Notes: generated from the sequence alone by a model not told the origin. A DNA stretch of 64,000 bases from Ischnura elegans (GCF_921293095.1 NC_060259.1:25613812-25677811); one strand, 5' to 3'. Counted from the stretch's first letter, positions 9,257 to 23,100 are shown. Program-made: numbers and translations.

Positions 9257-11390
9257 CCCATTTATGCCGAAGGTTTGAAAAATGCGAATTTTACCCCGAT
9301 TTTTACATATTGTCGATAAAAACAAGTTTGAAAACAATATCCGAAAGGATAAAAAATGTATCTCTTGCCAATTATTAATTACGAGGTGTTCCAAAAATGG
9401 AACACTAGGCAAATCCACTACTATGACGTACTCATTGATAGCATGCAAAAATTTTGATTTAGACTTTTATTAACTCACTATTAAGAATGATATCCAGGTG
9501 AACACTTAATATGCAAGGATATATTGCAGTTTTTACATTGAAAAGTGGTATTTGGTTCAGCAGAATTACCATTTGTCTGTATTGTAACAGGTCACATGGC
9601 GACGAAATTCAAGAAGATCCATTGGCTTCACATCGTTTATTTTATGCAATTGCCAAGCATTTTGTAAAGTCAGCTCAAAGAAGAATAACCGGAGGGCTTG
9701 AGTACCATTTTTTTTCCACCGTTTGACGCTTGGTACTTGTCAATATTTTCATCAGCTCGGTCCACTCCTCCCATACACTGATTATAGACCTTGATTGAAT
9801 GTGGCAGAGGAACTTGTATCTTTTTTTCTGATTTTGAGAATAACGACTGACCGTTGCAAAGGATTGACACCGGCACCAGTAGATGCAGCAGTTACAACAC
9901 TTTTATCATTTCATTTACGAACAGTATTGCCTTTTCCATCAATTCGGTAACCGAATGTGCCCCAATCTTTTTTATTTAGGGTAGCATCAGATAGTAAAGG
10001 AGGTTTGTTTACGCGATCTTTTCTCGCTATGCCAGTTGCTTGGTGGCCCATTGAATGAAGTTTATCAAGGAGTGCAATGCTTGTAAACAAGTTATCGAAC
10101 ACAAAATGGTATTTACCAGGATTCTGAGTTGTGAGTGCCTCAATGAATTGCAAAACAATTGGAGCGCCTACACCATATTATTGGTATTGAGTGTTCGGGT
10201 TTTTTCCTTGATAAGGCTGAAACCAGCAAATGTAGCCTAGACGCACCAGAATTTATACCCAAACCAAATAGGCTTACCCCGAATGAACTGTTTCAACCCG
10301 TCAAGGCCGAAATAGGGAATCATGGCCTCATCAAAGCTGAAGTATATTACATTTGGCACAAATTTCATGCATCTGTCATTCAGACGCTCAGAAGTCGCAC
10401 CTTGGAAAACTTGTCCGTGTGGTTCAAGTTAGAATTGTCAGCAAAATGCAAATTTGAAAATATTGTTTCAAATCGGTCACGTCCCATTGCACCACTAACT
10501 AGAGAATTATGCGAATCTTGTCTTTGCTCCCAACGTCGTCTCGGAACAGAGACGTAACCACTCAGGAAAATTATTCCCAAAAAAAACCAACTGTCAGTTC
10601 AAGGTTCACTTCAATATCCAGAAAGAATTCTAAATATTCTGTAGGGGTTTTCATTTTCGTGATTTCTTCTTCTGAAACCCAACCTCCTACTGGCTGGGCA
10701 GTCAGATCGCCCTTCTTCCATTTGCGCACAACTTTGGTTACCTTTTTTCCTATAGCAAGAAGAGGTTTAGGCGAAGCAGAAGCCGATGCACCGCCATTTT
10801 CAGTAGTATCAGCATCCGGTATCAGATAAAGGTAAAAGTTCTCGTCGGAAGAACCATGAATGAGATGAGCAGAAGTGCACAGCAATGAACCGGGAACATT
10901 ATTAATTGTTCCACATCTAATTGCTGACTTGATTTAAAATTAAAGTGAACATTTCAGTGCGCCTGAATGCACGCATAATAGTAGTGGATTTGCCTAGTGT
11001 TCCAAAAATGGAACACTGTTAAATAAAAGCTTATAACTAAAACAAAATATGTTGTTTCAAAAAGTTCTCCATCAAGCACTGTAAGTTAACTATTAATGAA
11101 TATGCCGGGAAAAATTTATAACATTTGGGTGAAATGGCAAATAGTTATTAATATAACATTAGAGATGGTCACAGAAAAACTGCCTTGAAAAAAAAGACTG
11201 ATATTTCTCAACACACTGGCTGCGATAGGTTGGCAAAACAGACTAAATCTTTGCACCCCATAATTCAATGTATCTTTATAAAGAGGTACAGGAAGAAAAA
11301 TCGTGGCATATTTGTGTATAATGAGTCATAGTCATTAAATTAGAAAGTCACATCAGGTGTTCCAAAAATGGAACACTAGGCATAAATGGG
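9257..11390 (-). mobile_element. piggyBac element, full length, transposase broken
   Basis: TTAA lies at 9253-9256 and 11391-11394, the piggyBac target. The ends are 12-bp perfect inverted repeats CCCATTTATGCC / GGCATAAATGGG. The palindrome GTGTTCCAAAAATGGAACAC occurs three times, at 9386, 10997 and 11357, and about 37 bp around the first and second are inverted copies. The 2134-bp length fits a transposase gene of normal size. The gene lies on the minus strand and is broken. Confidence 0.88.
9670..10885 (-). pseudogene. piggyBac transposase, broken
   Basis: Pieces in family order on the minus strand: an N-terminal part with VRKWKKGDLTAQPVGGW and a PTEYLEFFLD stretch (10571-10885); IIFLSGYVSVPRRRW with RDRFETIFSNLHFADNSNL (10380-10580); DEAMIPYFGLDGLKQFIRGK with the first catalytic Asp (about 10290-10340); FVFDNLFTSIALLDKL with the second (within 9911-10153); and NQCMGGVDRADENIDKYQ near the end (within 9670-9876). 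The pieces lie in different frames with stops between them, so several frameshifts have accumulated. Host domestication is unlikely given the decay. Confidence 0.85.
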
Positions 11391-11539
11391 TTAATGAGGG
11401 AAATCGCTCCACTCCATGGAAAGAGGGTCACTGAGTAGAGGAGGCCATTTGGGCAGGTTTGACCATGTCAAATAGTAGTGAACGCCAGCCAAAGGAAGTG
11501 TATAGAATTGTTTTTATACTTAGAGCCAAGTATCCTTTT
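11391..11539. other. Unannotated spacer after piggyBac
   Basis: Nothing supportable beyond the TTAA duplicate at its start. Confidence 0.4.
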
Positions 11540-11766
11540 GTTAGGGACTGCCCGATCCCTGCTTGAATGTTGCGTGGAGGACATTTCAAGCGCAACACTC
11601 CGTCCGTCGGATGGGACGTTAAGCCGTGGTCCCCTTGGCGCCTTTCGTTAAGAGCAGGCTAACGCCGACGCCGGGTTTCTCTCCACCCTTTCTTCCACAC
11701 CCTTCCCTCTTGGCGCAAATGACCTAAGCTGTCGGTCACCTGGTTTTAGTAACCATTATTAAAAAA
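11540..11766 (+). repeat. SINE-like repeat fragment
   Basis: A GC-richer block stands out from its AT-rich setting. It contains GGATGGGACGTTAAGCCG and GGTCCCCTTGGCGCC, a word pattern I associate with multicopy arthropod short interspersed repeats, and ends in ATTATTAAAAAAAC, a tail-like sequence. I could not find a clear polymerase III head. The class is uncertain. Confidence 0.45.
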
Positions 11767-11774
11767 ACTATCCT

Positions 11775-11945
11775 CTGAAAAATTCACATTTTTGATGCTT
11801 ATGTAATTTAGCATATACTATTTGCCCTGTTTCTTTAATTGTTGATGAAAAGCGTAAATGTACCTTATTTCAGGAATGTATCTTCTTAATCTAAAGTACA
11901 AGAAGAATACTTATTGATACAGTGAGGAGGGTGTATTTTTATCTA
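11775..11945 (+). repeat. Dispersed repeat, copy 2
   Basis: Partner of 8158-8325 in the same orientation, 3.6 kb away, with the piggyBac and SINE-like block lying between them. Confidence 0.55.
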
Positions 11946-12233
11946 ATATTCTAACTTCAACTAATTTAGTAAATAGTTTACAATGTTTTTCAGAATTTGC
12001 TTAGGTTTTTAAAGTTTGGAATATCTGATGCAGAAATTGACTAAGAAAATGTTGTTTGATATGCGATTCTTCGTCATACGAAGTGAATAAACAATTGCCA
12101 GAAGGATATATTTTGAACTCACAACATAGCAAGGGTAGGACTACTCTTCCTTGGAATTTCTTCACTTTCCATCCCTGTAAACCATGCCACAGCATTGCAA
12201 CAATCTCTCACTGCAACCTACTGGGAGTTGCTG

Positions 12234-12640
12234 CAATATAATAATAATAATGATTTATTTGTCCAGAGATCAAGTAATACAAAGGTTACACTGATAGGAC
12301 ACATCAGGTTCATCAAGAGGTAACACATCAGTTACACACAGGTAGCACATCAGGTAATATATGTACAATAAATACAAATATACAATGGATACAAGATACA
12401 TAAAACTTTGTTTAGAAATTCTTCAATAGAATAATACATTTTTAGTTTCAGATATTTTAGGAGGTTGGTCTTAAAAGCAGTTACACTTATTGGTGCCTTA
12501 AGTTCAACCGGCAATTTATTATAGAATTGAAGGCCCATACAGTTTGGACCAGCACCTATATTCTTAGTGCGCAAATAAGAAACATGCAGCTGATCCACTT
12601 GCCTGGTAAAATGATGGTGACATGGTTCTTAACATAATGG
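12234..12640 (-). mobile_element. LINE 3' end (CR1/Jockey type), truncated
   Basis: The minus-strand frame 12350-12598 has FYNKLPVELKAPISVTAFKT and a YYSIEEFLNK stretch, the usual ending of reverse transcriptases of CR1/Jockey-type LINEs. After the stop, a short 3' end runs into TCATTATTATTATTAT, the short-repeat tail of such elements. The catalytic domain is missing, so this is a 5'-truncated copy. Confidence 0.65.
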
Positions 12641-12829
12641 GATAGATTTTTTTTTCTATCACAATCACAGAGATATTACTTGCGGTTACCGGTGAAAATC
12701 AAAATTTGTGTAGTGTCCTTTTTTACTGCACATAAAGGTTCTCAAAATTCTTTTGATAAAGTTGCTCTATGGCAGTCTGGAAATGTTTGCCTATAGTTAG
12801 TCACAACCTTCAGCAAAAATTGTTTCTGG

Positions 12830-13420
12830 CTTTAATTTTTTGCTACAATTTTTAAAACTCTTCCATCAATTTAACTCCTCTTTCAGCAATATCATTGACT
12901 ACTCGTACATGTTTTACTAGATTTAATCCTTGCTTACATGCCTTGCCACTTTTCCAACCAACCCGATCCTCTGATAGAAATGTCACAGGAATAATAAATC
13001 TTTTGAAAATATTTTCCAGTGTCTAGAAATAAAATTTGAGTCCATTGACATTGAAGTAGACAATATCATTTGGAGAAACAGAAATTCATTTCGGTAACTT
13101 GTCTGCATTATCCGTTATATCTGACTCTTGGGCCTCTACCATTTGTTTTATAGTCTCCACTGATACATTTTCATCGAAAAATCCTACGGATACAGCTTCT
13201 GGAGAAAGGTACCATAAACGGTTCTGAAATTTGCTTAAAGCGGTACCACTAACTTCACAATCGGACTTTCTGTATTCATAAAGATTTTTGAAAAATAATA
13301 AATCTCGTCTAGGAGCCTCTTCTGCATTTGGTGCAGTAATGCAGGCCTCCACGTAAAGACACACCACAAACAGGCAAAATGATTCACTGAATTTAGAGTC
13401 GTTAAAATAAAAAAATATCT
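12830..13420 (-). pseudogene. Relic of an unrecognised multicopy arthropod protein family
   Basis: The minus-strand frame around 13086-13420 reads VEACITAPNAEEAPRRDLLF, then GTALSKFQNRLWYLSPEAV and VGFFDENVSVETIKQMVEA; further on (about 12890-12960) comes VVNDIAERGVKLMEEF. I remember this block pattern (LWYLSxE, FFD, VVNDxAERGVKL) from uncharacterised proteins present in many copies in arthropod genomes, probably tied to a mobile element, but I do not know the function. The copy is broken. Confidence 0.5.
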
Positions 13421-13424
13421 GTAC

Positions 13425-16400
13425 ATTTTACAAATTAAAGTATGAATATCAGCATCTTTTTCTCTTTGAAGGTGGCCTGTTTCTATGGGGTGCCTTCGCT
13501 CCTGATGAGCAATTATTCAGTAATTTTGAAAGTCTATCTGATATTTTTAATTTATGCTAAGGGGTTGAATATTATTCTATCTTAATTGAAATTCTTCTTT
13601 TAACAAAAGTGGGTTGACAAATTAAATTGCCTATTTTAATTGAGGAAAAATATTTATTCTATACACTGGAATACGTAATATGTATTACATTTCACCCCAT
13701 AGTGGTTGAAATTTGCATGGACGTAATATTACTTATTATGAACGTATTATTAATACCAAAACTGGTTATGTACTTGGTTGGCTAGGCAATCACCATCTAG
13801 AAGGAGAATGTCTAAGCCTGCCCAAGGAAGTGGTAAGAGTGCTGGGAGTTGATTTATGTGATGATATCACAGCCCAGGGGTTCCCATGAGTTGTTGACTC
13901 TGAGAATGCTGGGTAGCTGACATCACAGTTTTTGTGGGAACTGACCATGAGTGGAAAAATCAGTTCAAGAGATATTAACTCCTATTTTAATTGGCTTTAG
14001 GAGGTACACATCAAAATTTCAATTCGGCAAATTAGCAGCTTCACACATTTAAAAAAATTGTTGCTTACAGAAGGCATATAAATTTAAATCTGGTGCTTTC
14101 TCAGCATATTAACTGGATTCTTTTCCGGGATTTCATCCCACATATACATTCCAAATTTGTTCATGAATACTTTCATTTGAAGGTCCAAATTGTTTCTCAT
14201 TCCCATGATATTAATCATCTTAGAGTTCAGTATGCTATTTAAGGAGGATTTAGAAGGAAATATTAGATGTTGCATAAACTTAATTATCATTGGTCATTAG
14301 ATAATTTACTTATTAATTTTATTCAGGAGGTCAAAAGGCAGTTTGCCATAACAGATGAAGAACATTAGCAGCTGATGTCAATTCTTCCTACTCTCAATTT
14401 GCATTTCACAGAAATGTACTAGTGACGTTTCCCAGTTCTCTTATATCTCAACAAGATGTTTCCCTTCCATGCTGTTTCCCAAACTAAATCACCTGAATTT
14501 ATTCAGGGTAAAATCAATCTTTGATTAAACCTCAAAATTGGGGCAAAAAAAATTACATCAGTCGAGGTAAAGCAATATTCTGAGTAACGAGAGGGAGTGA
14601 ATAGATTCATACTTTTCTAATACCGGACACTCCGATACATTTGAGTTTACTTTGTAGGTATTTCTTTGATATTGCCCTTTGCAGGGCCAAATTTTAAGAA
14701 CCTTTTTAATGTAATCATGTAGCAAACACATGTTATGTATGTACCTCCAAAGTGAGGGGCTATTATGTAATTATCTGTACTGAAATATAATTCCTTTAAG
14801 CAATATTTCTTGTCACTTTCCAAGGACCAGCTCCACCCCAGGGTAATCTTATTTCATTTTCTTAGATTTGGAGAGCAAGAGTTAGTATGAGAATTTTTAT
14901 ATTGAAGGAAGAGAATATTGAGTATTAATACATATTCTTAGGGGATTTTTTGGCCATACAGGAATCTCCAGGAAATTCTTAGAAGACTACAAGGAATATG
15001 GGACTTCTGGGTAGATAATGCTGCCTTGCAGAAGATTCTAGCTGTACCTAGCGGAAGTTCATTCCATCCTACAGAAAGAACTGCTGCTATTCACACCAGG
15101 GTGAAATTATAAAAACTACCTAGATTACTTGGTTACCTATTTCCTGCTAGTTAGTGTACCCATTTCATATATCTGGTCAATTGACATCAAATCATCAAAC
15201 GATTTGATGCCATCAAACCATAATATTCTGCTGTACCCATATTCCTCCATGTAATTTCTTCATTCCATTTCATTACTTTGAAGTTTTTCATTTCATATTA
15301 CTATTGCGAAGAGGAAATCGGGGAGTATTTTTTTCCATGGAAGCAATAACCAGGATCATACAAGAAAATATTTGGTTGGTCCAATCACATTTCTGGCATT
15401 TTTATTACACTCATGTATTTACAATTTGGAATGCTACAATTTTTGACTCCCTCACATGAATATTGGCATCTTTAAAATAACTGCAATAGAATAAGGCATA
15501 TATAAAAGGTGCTACACAGTACAATAGCTTGAAGGTCAAAAAATAAATAACACTATCAATAACTTTTCAAAGCCTGTTATAGCACATAACCTGAAACCAT
15601 TTAAGTAGTTAAATGAATTAACTCTGAATTAATGTGCCTTACTGACATAAAAATAACTGATTTCACCTTTTAGAAATTATAATTGAATGCATTCAGTCCC
15701 ACAGTGAAAAGAATTTTTTGGGCATACATACTCTTGAATGGTATAAATAACTTTGAAATTCCAAAAGTGTCATAAACAATGCATACAAAATTAACAAGAT
15801 CCAACGAGGAGTAATTGCAACAGTCCACAAAAAGAGGACTTTTAATTCTATTGTTAAAGCATACATATTCCAGGGATTAATTTTGTTCATTACACATACT
15901 TATTTCAATAGCCATAGGTAATTCCATTCTTTCTAGGTTCATCAAGATTTATTCAAATATATCAACAGTTCTATATCAATAACAACAATATATAACCTTT
16001 ATTTGCTTAAATTGGTTTGGATTTTAGCTTCAGTATTTTATAAGCAATAAATATGTATCACAAAAAAATCAATAGTATCAGTCACAACACACAAACCATT
16101 ATGAAAAGAGAAGACTGAACCCGTTTCCTACATCTCAATTCTTTCAGACCTTCAATAAATGGAATTTTATTACATGAAGACACAAATTTGAAGGCATACC
16201 CACATCTTATCCGCTAAATGAGAAGTCACTGGCCATGAATACTTTAATTCACCAGAGTGGTGTCCTCAGAAATTCTGGGGAATTACTTATACACATCTTT
16301 TCATTGTTCTCACCAAAAGGACTATCAAGGGGAAGACCCCAGTTTGCCCTTTCTCTTGACTTATGCTGCCACTTAGTGTCCATTTTGATCAGTTTTCAAA

Positions 16401-17098
16401 AATGCCCACAGCATGGCAATGAAAGCAGAGAGATCCCTTTACCTACAATATAGCTTTTCTATGGCAATAAATGGTGTCAAAAAGTTATGAATTTGACAGA
16501 TTATACCATCACCAATATATGTTTCAGTTAATAGTCCTAATTATAGCTTCATTCCCCACAAAAAAGAGATCGCTCTGCTGTAAGCCACACGAGTGGCGAC
16601 TTTTGGAAATACATTTACATAAATGCACAGTGAGTAACAACACAATTAGTGGCCAACTGGAGATACCTCTATGGAAATATTCATGATTCTCACTCCCACA
16701 GGAAGACAGATAAAGTAGGAGAGATTACATAAATTTTTGTTTGCATGACATTCATTATATTTTTCAATTGAAAATATCTGATTACAAGGCTAGAATTAAA
16801 TTCATCTCCATGATGTCTACTTCGCTACCTCCTTCAGTATTTGTCTTTAATTGAGTTCATTTGGATCATCTTTTTTTCATGTTCCAGTAATAAGATCCAA
16901 CTCTGGTTTTCTAGCTTGCAGTAGGCTGTGTTCAGCCTCCACAATGGAAACAGCAACATAACAGAATTTTTACTTGCGACAATGCAGGCTTTATATCTGG
17001 TTTTCAATTGATCTCAGGAATACTAATTACTTACTGGCTATTAACCTTTGACTTTGTTATCTTACTTAATTTCTTATTTTCCTAATGACCTTTCTCTG
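13425..17098. other. 3.7 kb AT-rich stretch without recognised genes
   Basis: I checked both strands for family motifs, splice-linked exons and inverted ends and found nothing supportable. Short open frames occur by chance in AT-rich DNA. If the candidate last exon of GBF1 is real, the part next to 17098 is its 3' UTR; ATTAAA on the minus strand at 16846-16851 could be a poly(A) signal. Confidence 0.4.
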
Positions 17099-17187
17099 TT
17101 ATCTTTTTGTTCTGTACAGTAACTCAATGATGTGAATCACATCTACAAGGGATAATAAATCTGAGAATAGAGGGTGAACACTGCCTG
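17099..17187 (-). CDS. GBF1: Candidate terminal exon of GBF1
   Basis: A good pyrimidine tract and acceptor (TTGCTTTCAG|CAGGC) are followed, in the phase left by the previous exon, by 28 open codons (GSVHPLFSDLLSLVDVIHII after the split Ala) and a TAA at 17099-17101. The phase fit is the main support; I know of no conserved counterpart. It could be a chance frame. Confidence 0.35.
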
Positions 17188-20100
17188 CTGAAAGCAAGAA
17201 GACCAGAGGTGGATCTCATTATAAAAGCAGGAAAAAAGAAAATATTAAACAAGGCAATTAGAAGGAAAATAATGGAGGAGGTAATAAAGAAGACTTTAAA
17301 GCAATGGACTTGAGAGTAACCTATTCCTTGAGCTATTTCCCATTGAAAAACACAATGAATGTGATGGACACACAAACTTCACTACGGGTTTATAGAATTT
17401 TGAACACTACCATAAATTATGAATGCATTATACTAAGTAGATGTGACACTGATGAGGTACAATCCATTATGATGAATAAACTGAGGATATACTTTATAAA
17501 TTGGTTTGCAATTTAGATAAAAACATTACAAATCACAATTTAGATAAAATTATCCGGGATGCCAAATATAGGGTTCTATCAAGTTTCCTTGATCCTATTC
17601 CAGTTCTGCTGAACAATGATTAATGTATACCTTTACAATATGATGAACAAATTTCAAACAATATTTACTCACAAATTCTTCAAAGACACATAGGTCAAGC
17701 AGGAAATGGCCATGTTAATGTTTTCTTCAGACAAGTGCCTGACAAGAAAACTTAAGCCTAGGACATCAATTAACTCTCTTAAACAGGATCAGGATCAACC
17801 GATGACAGATGATTCTGTGCACAAGGACTGTTAGATTGGTGCTCCAGAGTATCAGGACTGATAAGGAGAGGTAAATTGCCAGCCATCACCTCAGGCGAGC
17901 TTACATTCACTGAAAAGATATCAACACTCACTCAGAACAATTACCCTTTGAAGTACATCAAGACACATTATGGACACATATTTATGATGCACCAGACCAG
18001 ACTACAGGCCATCATGATTATCATGATCCTTACTTATAAAGGCATTTTGAGGGAATGAAAGGATATAAATGGCTCTTTCAAAGAAGCCTGGTTATCAGGT
18101 AGTCTTTGTCTTCAAATACAGACTAATTTTTAAAACTGGTATTATCCATTAATTTCTTTATCTTGATTTTAGCTGCTATGTAAATTTCATAATTATTCCT
18201 AATGATTATGCAAAGGAAAATACTTATTAATCAACATTATAACATTAGAGAGTATTAACTCATTATATTTGCAGACAGAAAATGTTTACCAATGAGGTCT
18301 TAATGAAGATACTAGATTTGGAGACATTAAGCTGTCTTCAAAATCTCACACAAAAGATACGAAAATGATCTCTTGCAGGATACATAATGTGATTTTTCTA
18401 CTCCTGTGAGCACGATCCCTTCCTTGCCAACAACCCAGGTGCCCAAGGTGTTGTAGACAGACGCAGGATATAACTCACACAAGGGGTCAATTTTGCCACC
18501 CTGTAGCGTTATGCTAGTAATGCGTTGTTTAATTGTAGGTAACATGTATATTAGGGTGGTCCTTATTTTCAGAGTTTTCGAATTTCTTTTGGGATGCCCC
18601 CCAGTTTTGTTCCATTCGGTGAGAAAATAAATCATGAAAATTATTTTTGCAATCAGATTCCCAAAAAACATGCCGCATTGCACTTCAAGTTTTGAAATTT
18701 TGGTATTTTTGGGTGTTTTTTGGACATAACTGAAGATGATGTCACTCTCTGATTATTCTATCACTTTTTTGTCTTCCATAACGACTCGTTAGACATTTGC
18801 AGAGTATCACCTCAAATTTATTTCATTTCATTTACTTTAGTGAATTGCTTGGCCTAGGCTCTTATTAGTGGACCACTCAAAGGAATTTTTTGTCCCTGGC
18901 TTGCTTAAACCATTTGCTTGCTTAAACGCTGGGAAACATTTTGTCCAATGCAAACCTCTTGACAATAGTGTTAGTAAAGCATATTTTCTAATGGATTCAT
19001 AATTGCTTTGAGTCGCAGATTATAATCTATACCTTATTTTGACACCAAAAATTTGAATTATCCACGATTTTTTTAGCATTTTTTGGATACAAAATTCTAG
19101 GGACCAAAATATATACTCAAATTAAAGAATATTTCGAATTAAAGAAGTTAGAATTACCCAGGTTCCACTGTAATTATATTCTTATCAGTAAATACCAGTA
19201 ATTAAAAAAAAATATTTTAGAAGTTTTACCCCTTGATTGTTGAGTATGTTAATGTGATTTTTCTCTTTTGATATTCTGTCAATAATGTTTATACATGTAA
19301 ATAAATAATGAGTTAACCTAAGAAATCCATGTTTCTGAATCTGAGAAAGCAATTTTTTAATAGCAATTATTTTGCTATGCACACTGCCTCTTCACAAATC
19401 TATTGTAGAAAGAAAATGTTGTCATTTTTAATGGGAAAATTTGTATTTAATTTTATATCTATACAGGTCATAAGTAATTTTGATCTTTAACCCGGCCTGT
19501 ATTGCAGCCAACAGTTATCACCTTCTTCTTCATCATTCGTATGATGAGAACTGTACTTCAAATTGGGGCTATGTATGGAAAAAATCATGACTGTTTAGCC
19601 GGTAGATTCTTTTTGTGCCAAGTACTGGAATCGGATATAATCGGAATTATTGGAAAACACGGATAACCCACTTTCGCTTATATGTCTTGCAATGCTCATA
19701 ATTTGCTTAAAACATACAATATATTATTATTCAAGCATTTATTCTGTTATTTTAGAGTGCTTCCCGGACTCAGTGAGAGCTTTATTCGCCAGTTCGCCAT
19801 ATTTTTAGCGGAGTGCGGTCGCGCACTGAGAGGCTTGGAAAACAAGAACACGGTGCTCCCATGAATGCAGCTAGCGTGCAATCGCCTCCATTTTACGAAG
19901 GGGATTCTAATGGAAATAATAAGCCCAATGTATCCTAGTATTAATGTAGTAATTCCGATGATTTTGCGTCCGATTTCATTTTTTTATAAAGATCGCGGAA
20001 AAAATTGAGCGAGAGTAAAAATTATGCACGGATAATCTGCGACGGATAATCGGGAGTCTGCTATACTTCTTTAATTCGAATTTATGGATAATTTGAAGTT

Positions 20101-23100
20101 TTTAACTGGTACCTTGATGTTCGAATTATCCAAGTTCCACTGTACATGAATAAGAAAAGACTGCTTATATGTACAACTTACAAAATATTGTTCAAGGTTT
20201 ATTGCTTACCTTGAGTGACAGTTGATGTCCAACTGCTACTATGTAGTACAGTAACCGGAACAATTTGAGGCTGTTAACAGAAAAAATGGTGTAAATGATA
20301 TAAAATCTTTGATAGTTTGTACACAAGGCATAACACATGTAAAACATAAAATAAACCTTTTTTATGAATGCAGTTGATAATAGATTATTGAAAAATAATT
20401 TGCAAAATGATAGACTCTGCGAAGGTGATGTTCAAAACACGAGTAAAATTACCTGAACTGCATTATAATGGTATTAAAAAATAACATGCAGAGGCACACT
20501 TCAACAGAAGGTAGAAATAGGTATATGTGTTAATCAGAAAACTTATGGCATAAATAGATCAGAAACACCAAATAGTGATCAACCCTTTTGCAGTTGTAAA
20601 TTATACCATGAATCATATGGACCTATTTCGTGATTATGATTGAGTGAAGAGACACCAATTTACTTGTAGCTGGCAATGATACAATGAACTGTAAATGTTA
20701 TGTGTCAATAAATTATTATTGTTATTGATCAGTAAGAACTTAAATACGCCTCCTTACATCATTTCATGACTTTACTGCAAAGTCTCTACTTTGAATAAGT
20801 GACCATGATTCAAACTGGTTTCCCAAAAATTATTTCGGTACTGATTCTTTGTGGGCTCAAATCGCAAGAACTGGTGGCACTTAGAACCAATACATCTGTA
20901 GATCTTTCCTCAGTGACGGCTACAAGGCTGTGTCACTGGCTAAGAATAATGATAAATAATATACTGATCTGATCTACATCCATATCTGAACAAACCCTTG
21001 TTTTTCCACTTGGGTCCATATTTGGAGCACTTGTTTTCGTGATCTACCTGATCCTTAGGTTGTCAGTAACATTAATAGCCACACCCTGATCCTTTATTCT
21101 GAGAACACCATTTTAATTCTATCTGACCCATTTTATACCTTCACATATTTTATAAATCAATAAGAACCACAGGAAACATCAGAAATTGATGTCCACAAAA
21201 CTTTCTTCAATTCAGTGACACTGACTGTTTGATCAAACTGATACCCTGACCTTTTCAGAATTTCCAAACTTTCACACTTTACCAGACTATGTATTTGCCA
21301 CTGAATACTTTAACAAATACATGATTACCTAAGTGGACATAAAATATAATAAAATGCAAGCAAATTACATCCATAAAAAGAGTTAAGGAAAATCATGATT
21401 TTTAACGGCTATGGAACACCAGCCGAATAACATGACGGAATAATGATACCCAAGTGTGGAAGATACACACATATTGAAGAAGATGGGGAAAAAGTGCCTT
21501 CTTGCTTCTAAAAAATATATGATTTTCGAGATTATTATTATTGTATTCTACCGATTAAGGTAGGTTTCCATGGAGTACTCAGGAAGTGATCTGGGAGCCT
21601 CCCTTTCCTTCCAGCGGTGCCTTCTTCAATTCACTGTAAGGCCTACTCTCTTTCAATCTATCTAAAAATCCTATTCTTTTCCTTCCCCTCCCTCGTTTCC
21701 CTAACATTCTACCCTCTAACACCATTCTCAACATCCTCTCACCGCTAAGCACTAACTCCACCCATACCTTCTGTCTCCTGCGTATCTCATCTAAAAGCTG
21801 CCTCTCCTCGCCAACCATATCCAGCACTTCGTCGTTCCTTTTCCTCTCCGTCCATTTCACCCTCTCCATTCTTCTCCATACCCACATCTCGAATGCCTCC
21901 AATCTTCTCTCGTCTTCTTTCCTCAGTGTCCATGTTTCCGCACCGTATAGAGCTACACTCCAAATCAAACTCTTCACTAACCTTTTCTTTAAACTCTTAC
22001 ATAACGATCCTCTCAGATGCTCCTTCCTGGTCACGAACGTATCCTTCGCTAATGCAATTCTCTTCCTGACGTCCTTACTACTGTATCCGTTTTCCTCTAA
22101 TGTACTGCCTAAATAGTTGAGTTGCTCAACTTGCTCAAGTTGTTCACCACCCACCTTTATCTTGAGTCTCACATTCCTCGCTCGTGATGCTTTACAAAAC
22201 CGCATAACCTTAGTTTTCCTGTGATTAATCCTCATCCCGTACTCCTCGCAATGCTCGTATAACGCATCCACTAGAGCCTGAAGCCCCCTCGCTCACTGGC
22301 TAATCAACGCCTGATCATCCGCGAATGTCACTGATTTGAACATCATTCCTCCGACTTTTATTCCAGCTTCTAACTCATCCCACGCTTCCCTTACCATCTC
22401 TTCAGCGTACACGTTAAAGAGCAGCGGTGATAGAGGACAGCCTTGCCTCACACCTCGGCCAATGCTTGCCCACCCAGATTCTCCGTCCGCTACCCTCACT
22501 TGCGCAGTCTGGGCCATTTACAGATCACGAATCAGTCGTCTATCCCTCCAATCTACACCTATTCTCTTGAGAATATCCATTAACTTTATCCAGTTCACCC
22601 TATCAAACCCTTTCTCAAAATCCACGAAACACGCATGTACGTCCTGGTCATATTCTGGGTTCTTCTCGACGAGGGACCTCATTATTGCTATTGCATCACG
22701 AGTTGACTTCCCTTTTCTGAAACCAAATTGATCTTGGCCCAAATACTCGTTTGCCCTCGCCTTCATTTGTCTGTTCAATATCCTCAGCACCACTTTCACC
22801 GCATGCGATATTAGGCGGATAGCCCCATAATCTCCGCATTCCACAGCTTTCTTCTTTTTCGGAAGCAGAATTAAAACTGTCTTCACGAAATCCTCCGGCC
22901 AACATCCCTCCTCATAGATCCTGCGCCCTAGTTCGAAAAACCTTTTCTTACCTTCCTTACCTAGATTCTTCAGAAGCTCACACGGGATACTGTCCACGCC
23001 TACTGCTTTCCTAGCCTTCATATCATGAAGTGCTCTCTCTATTTCCGAATCTACTATCTCCGGCCCAAGATTATCCTCCTCCACTGCACTTTCCTCCTCT

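Noticed and set aside
18327-18683. 118-codon minus-strand frame as a possible extra GBF1 exon
   Set aside because: No splice borders in the right phase and no resemblance to GBF1 or any family I know.
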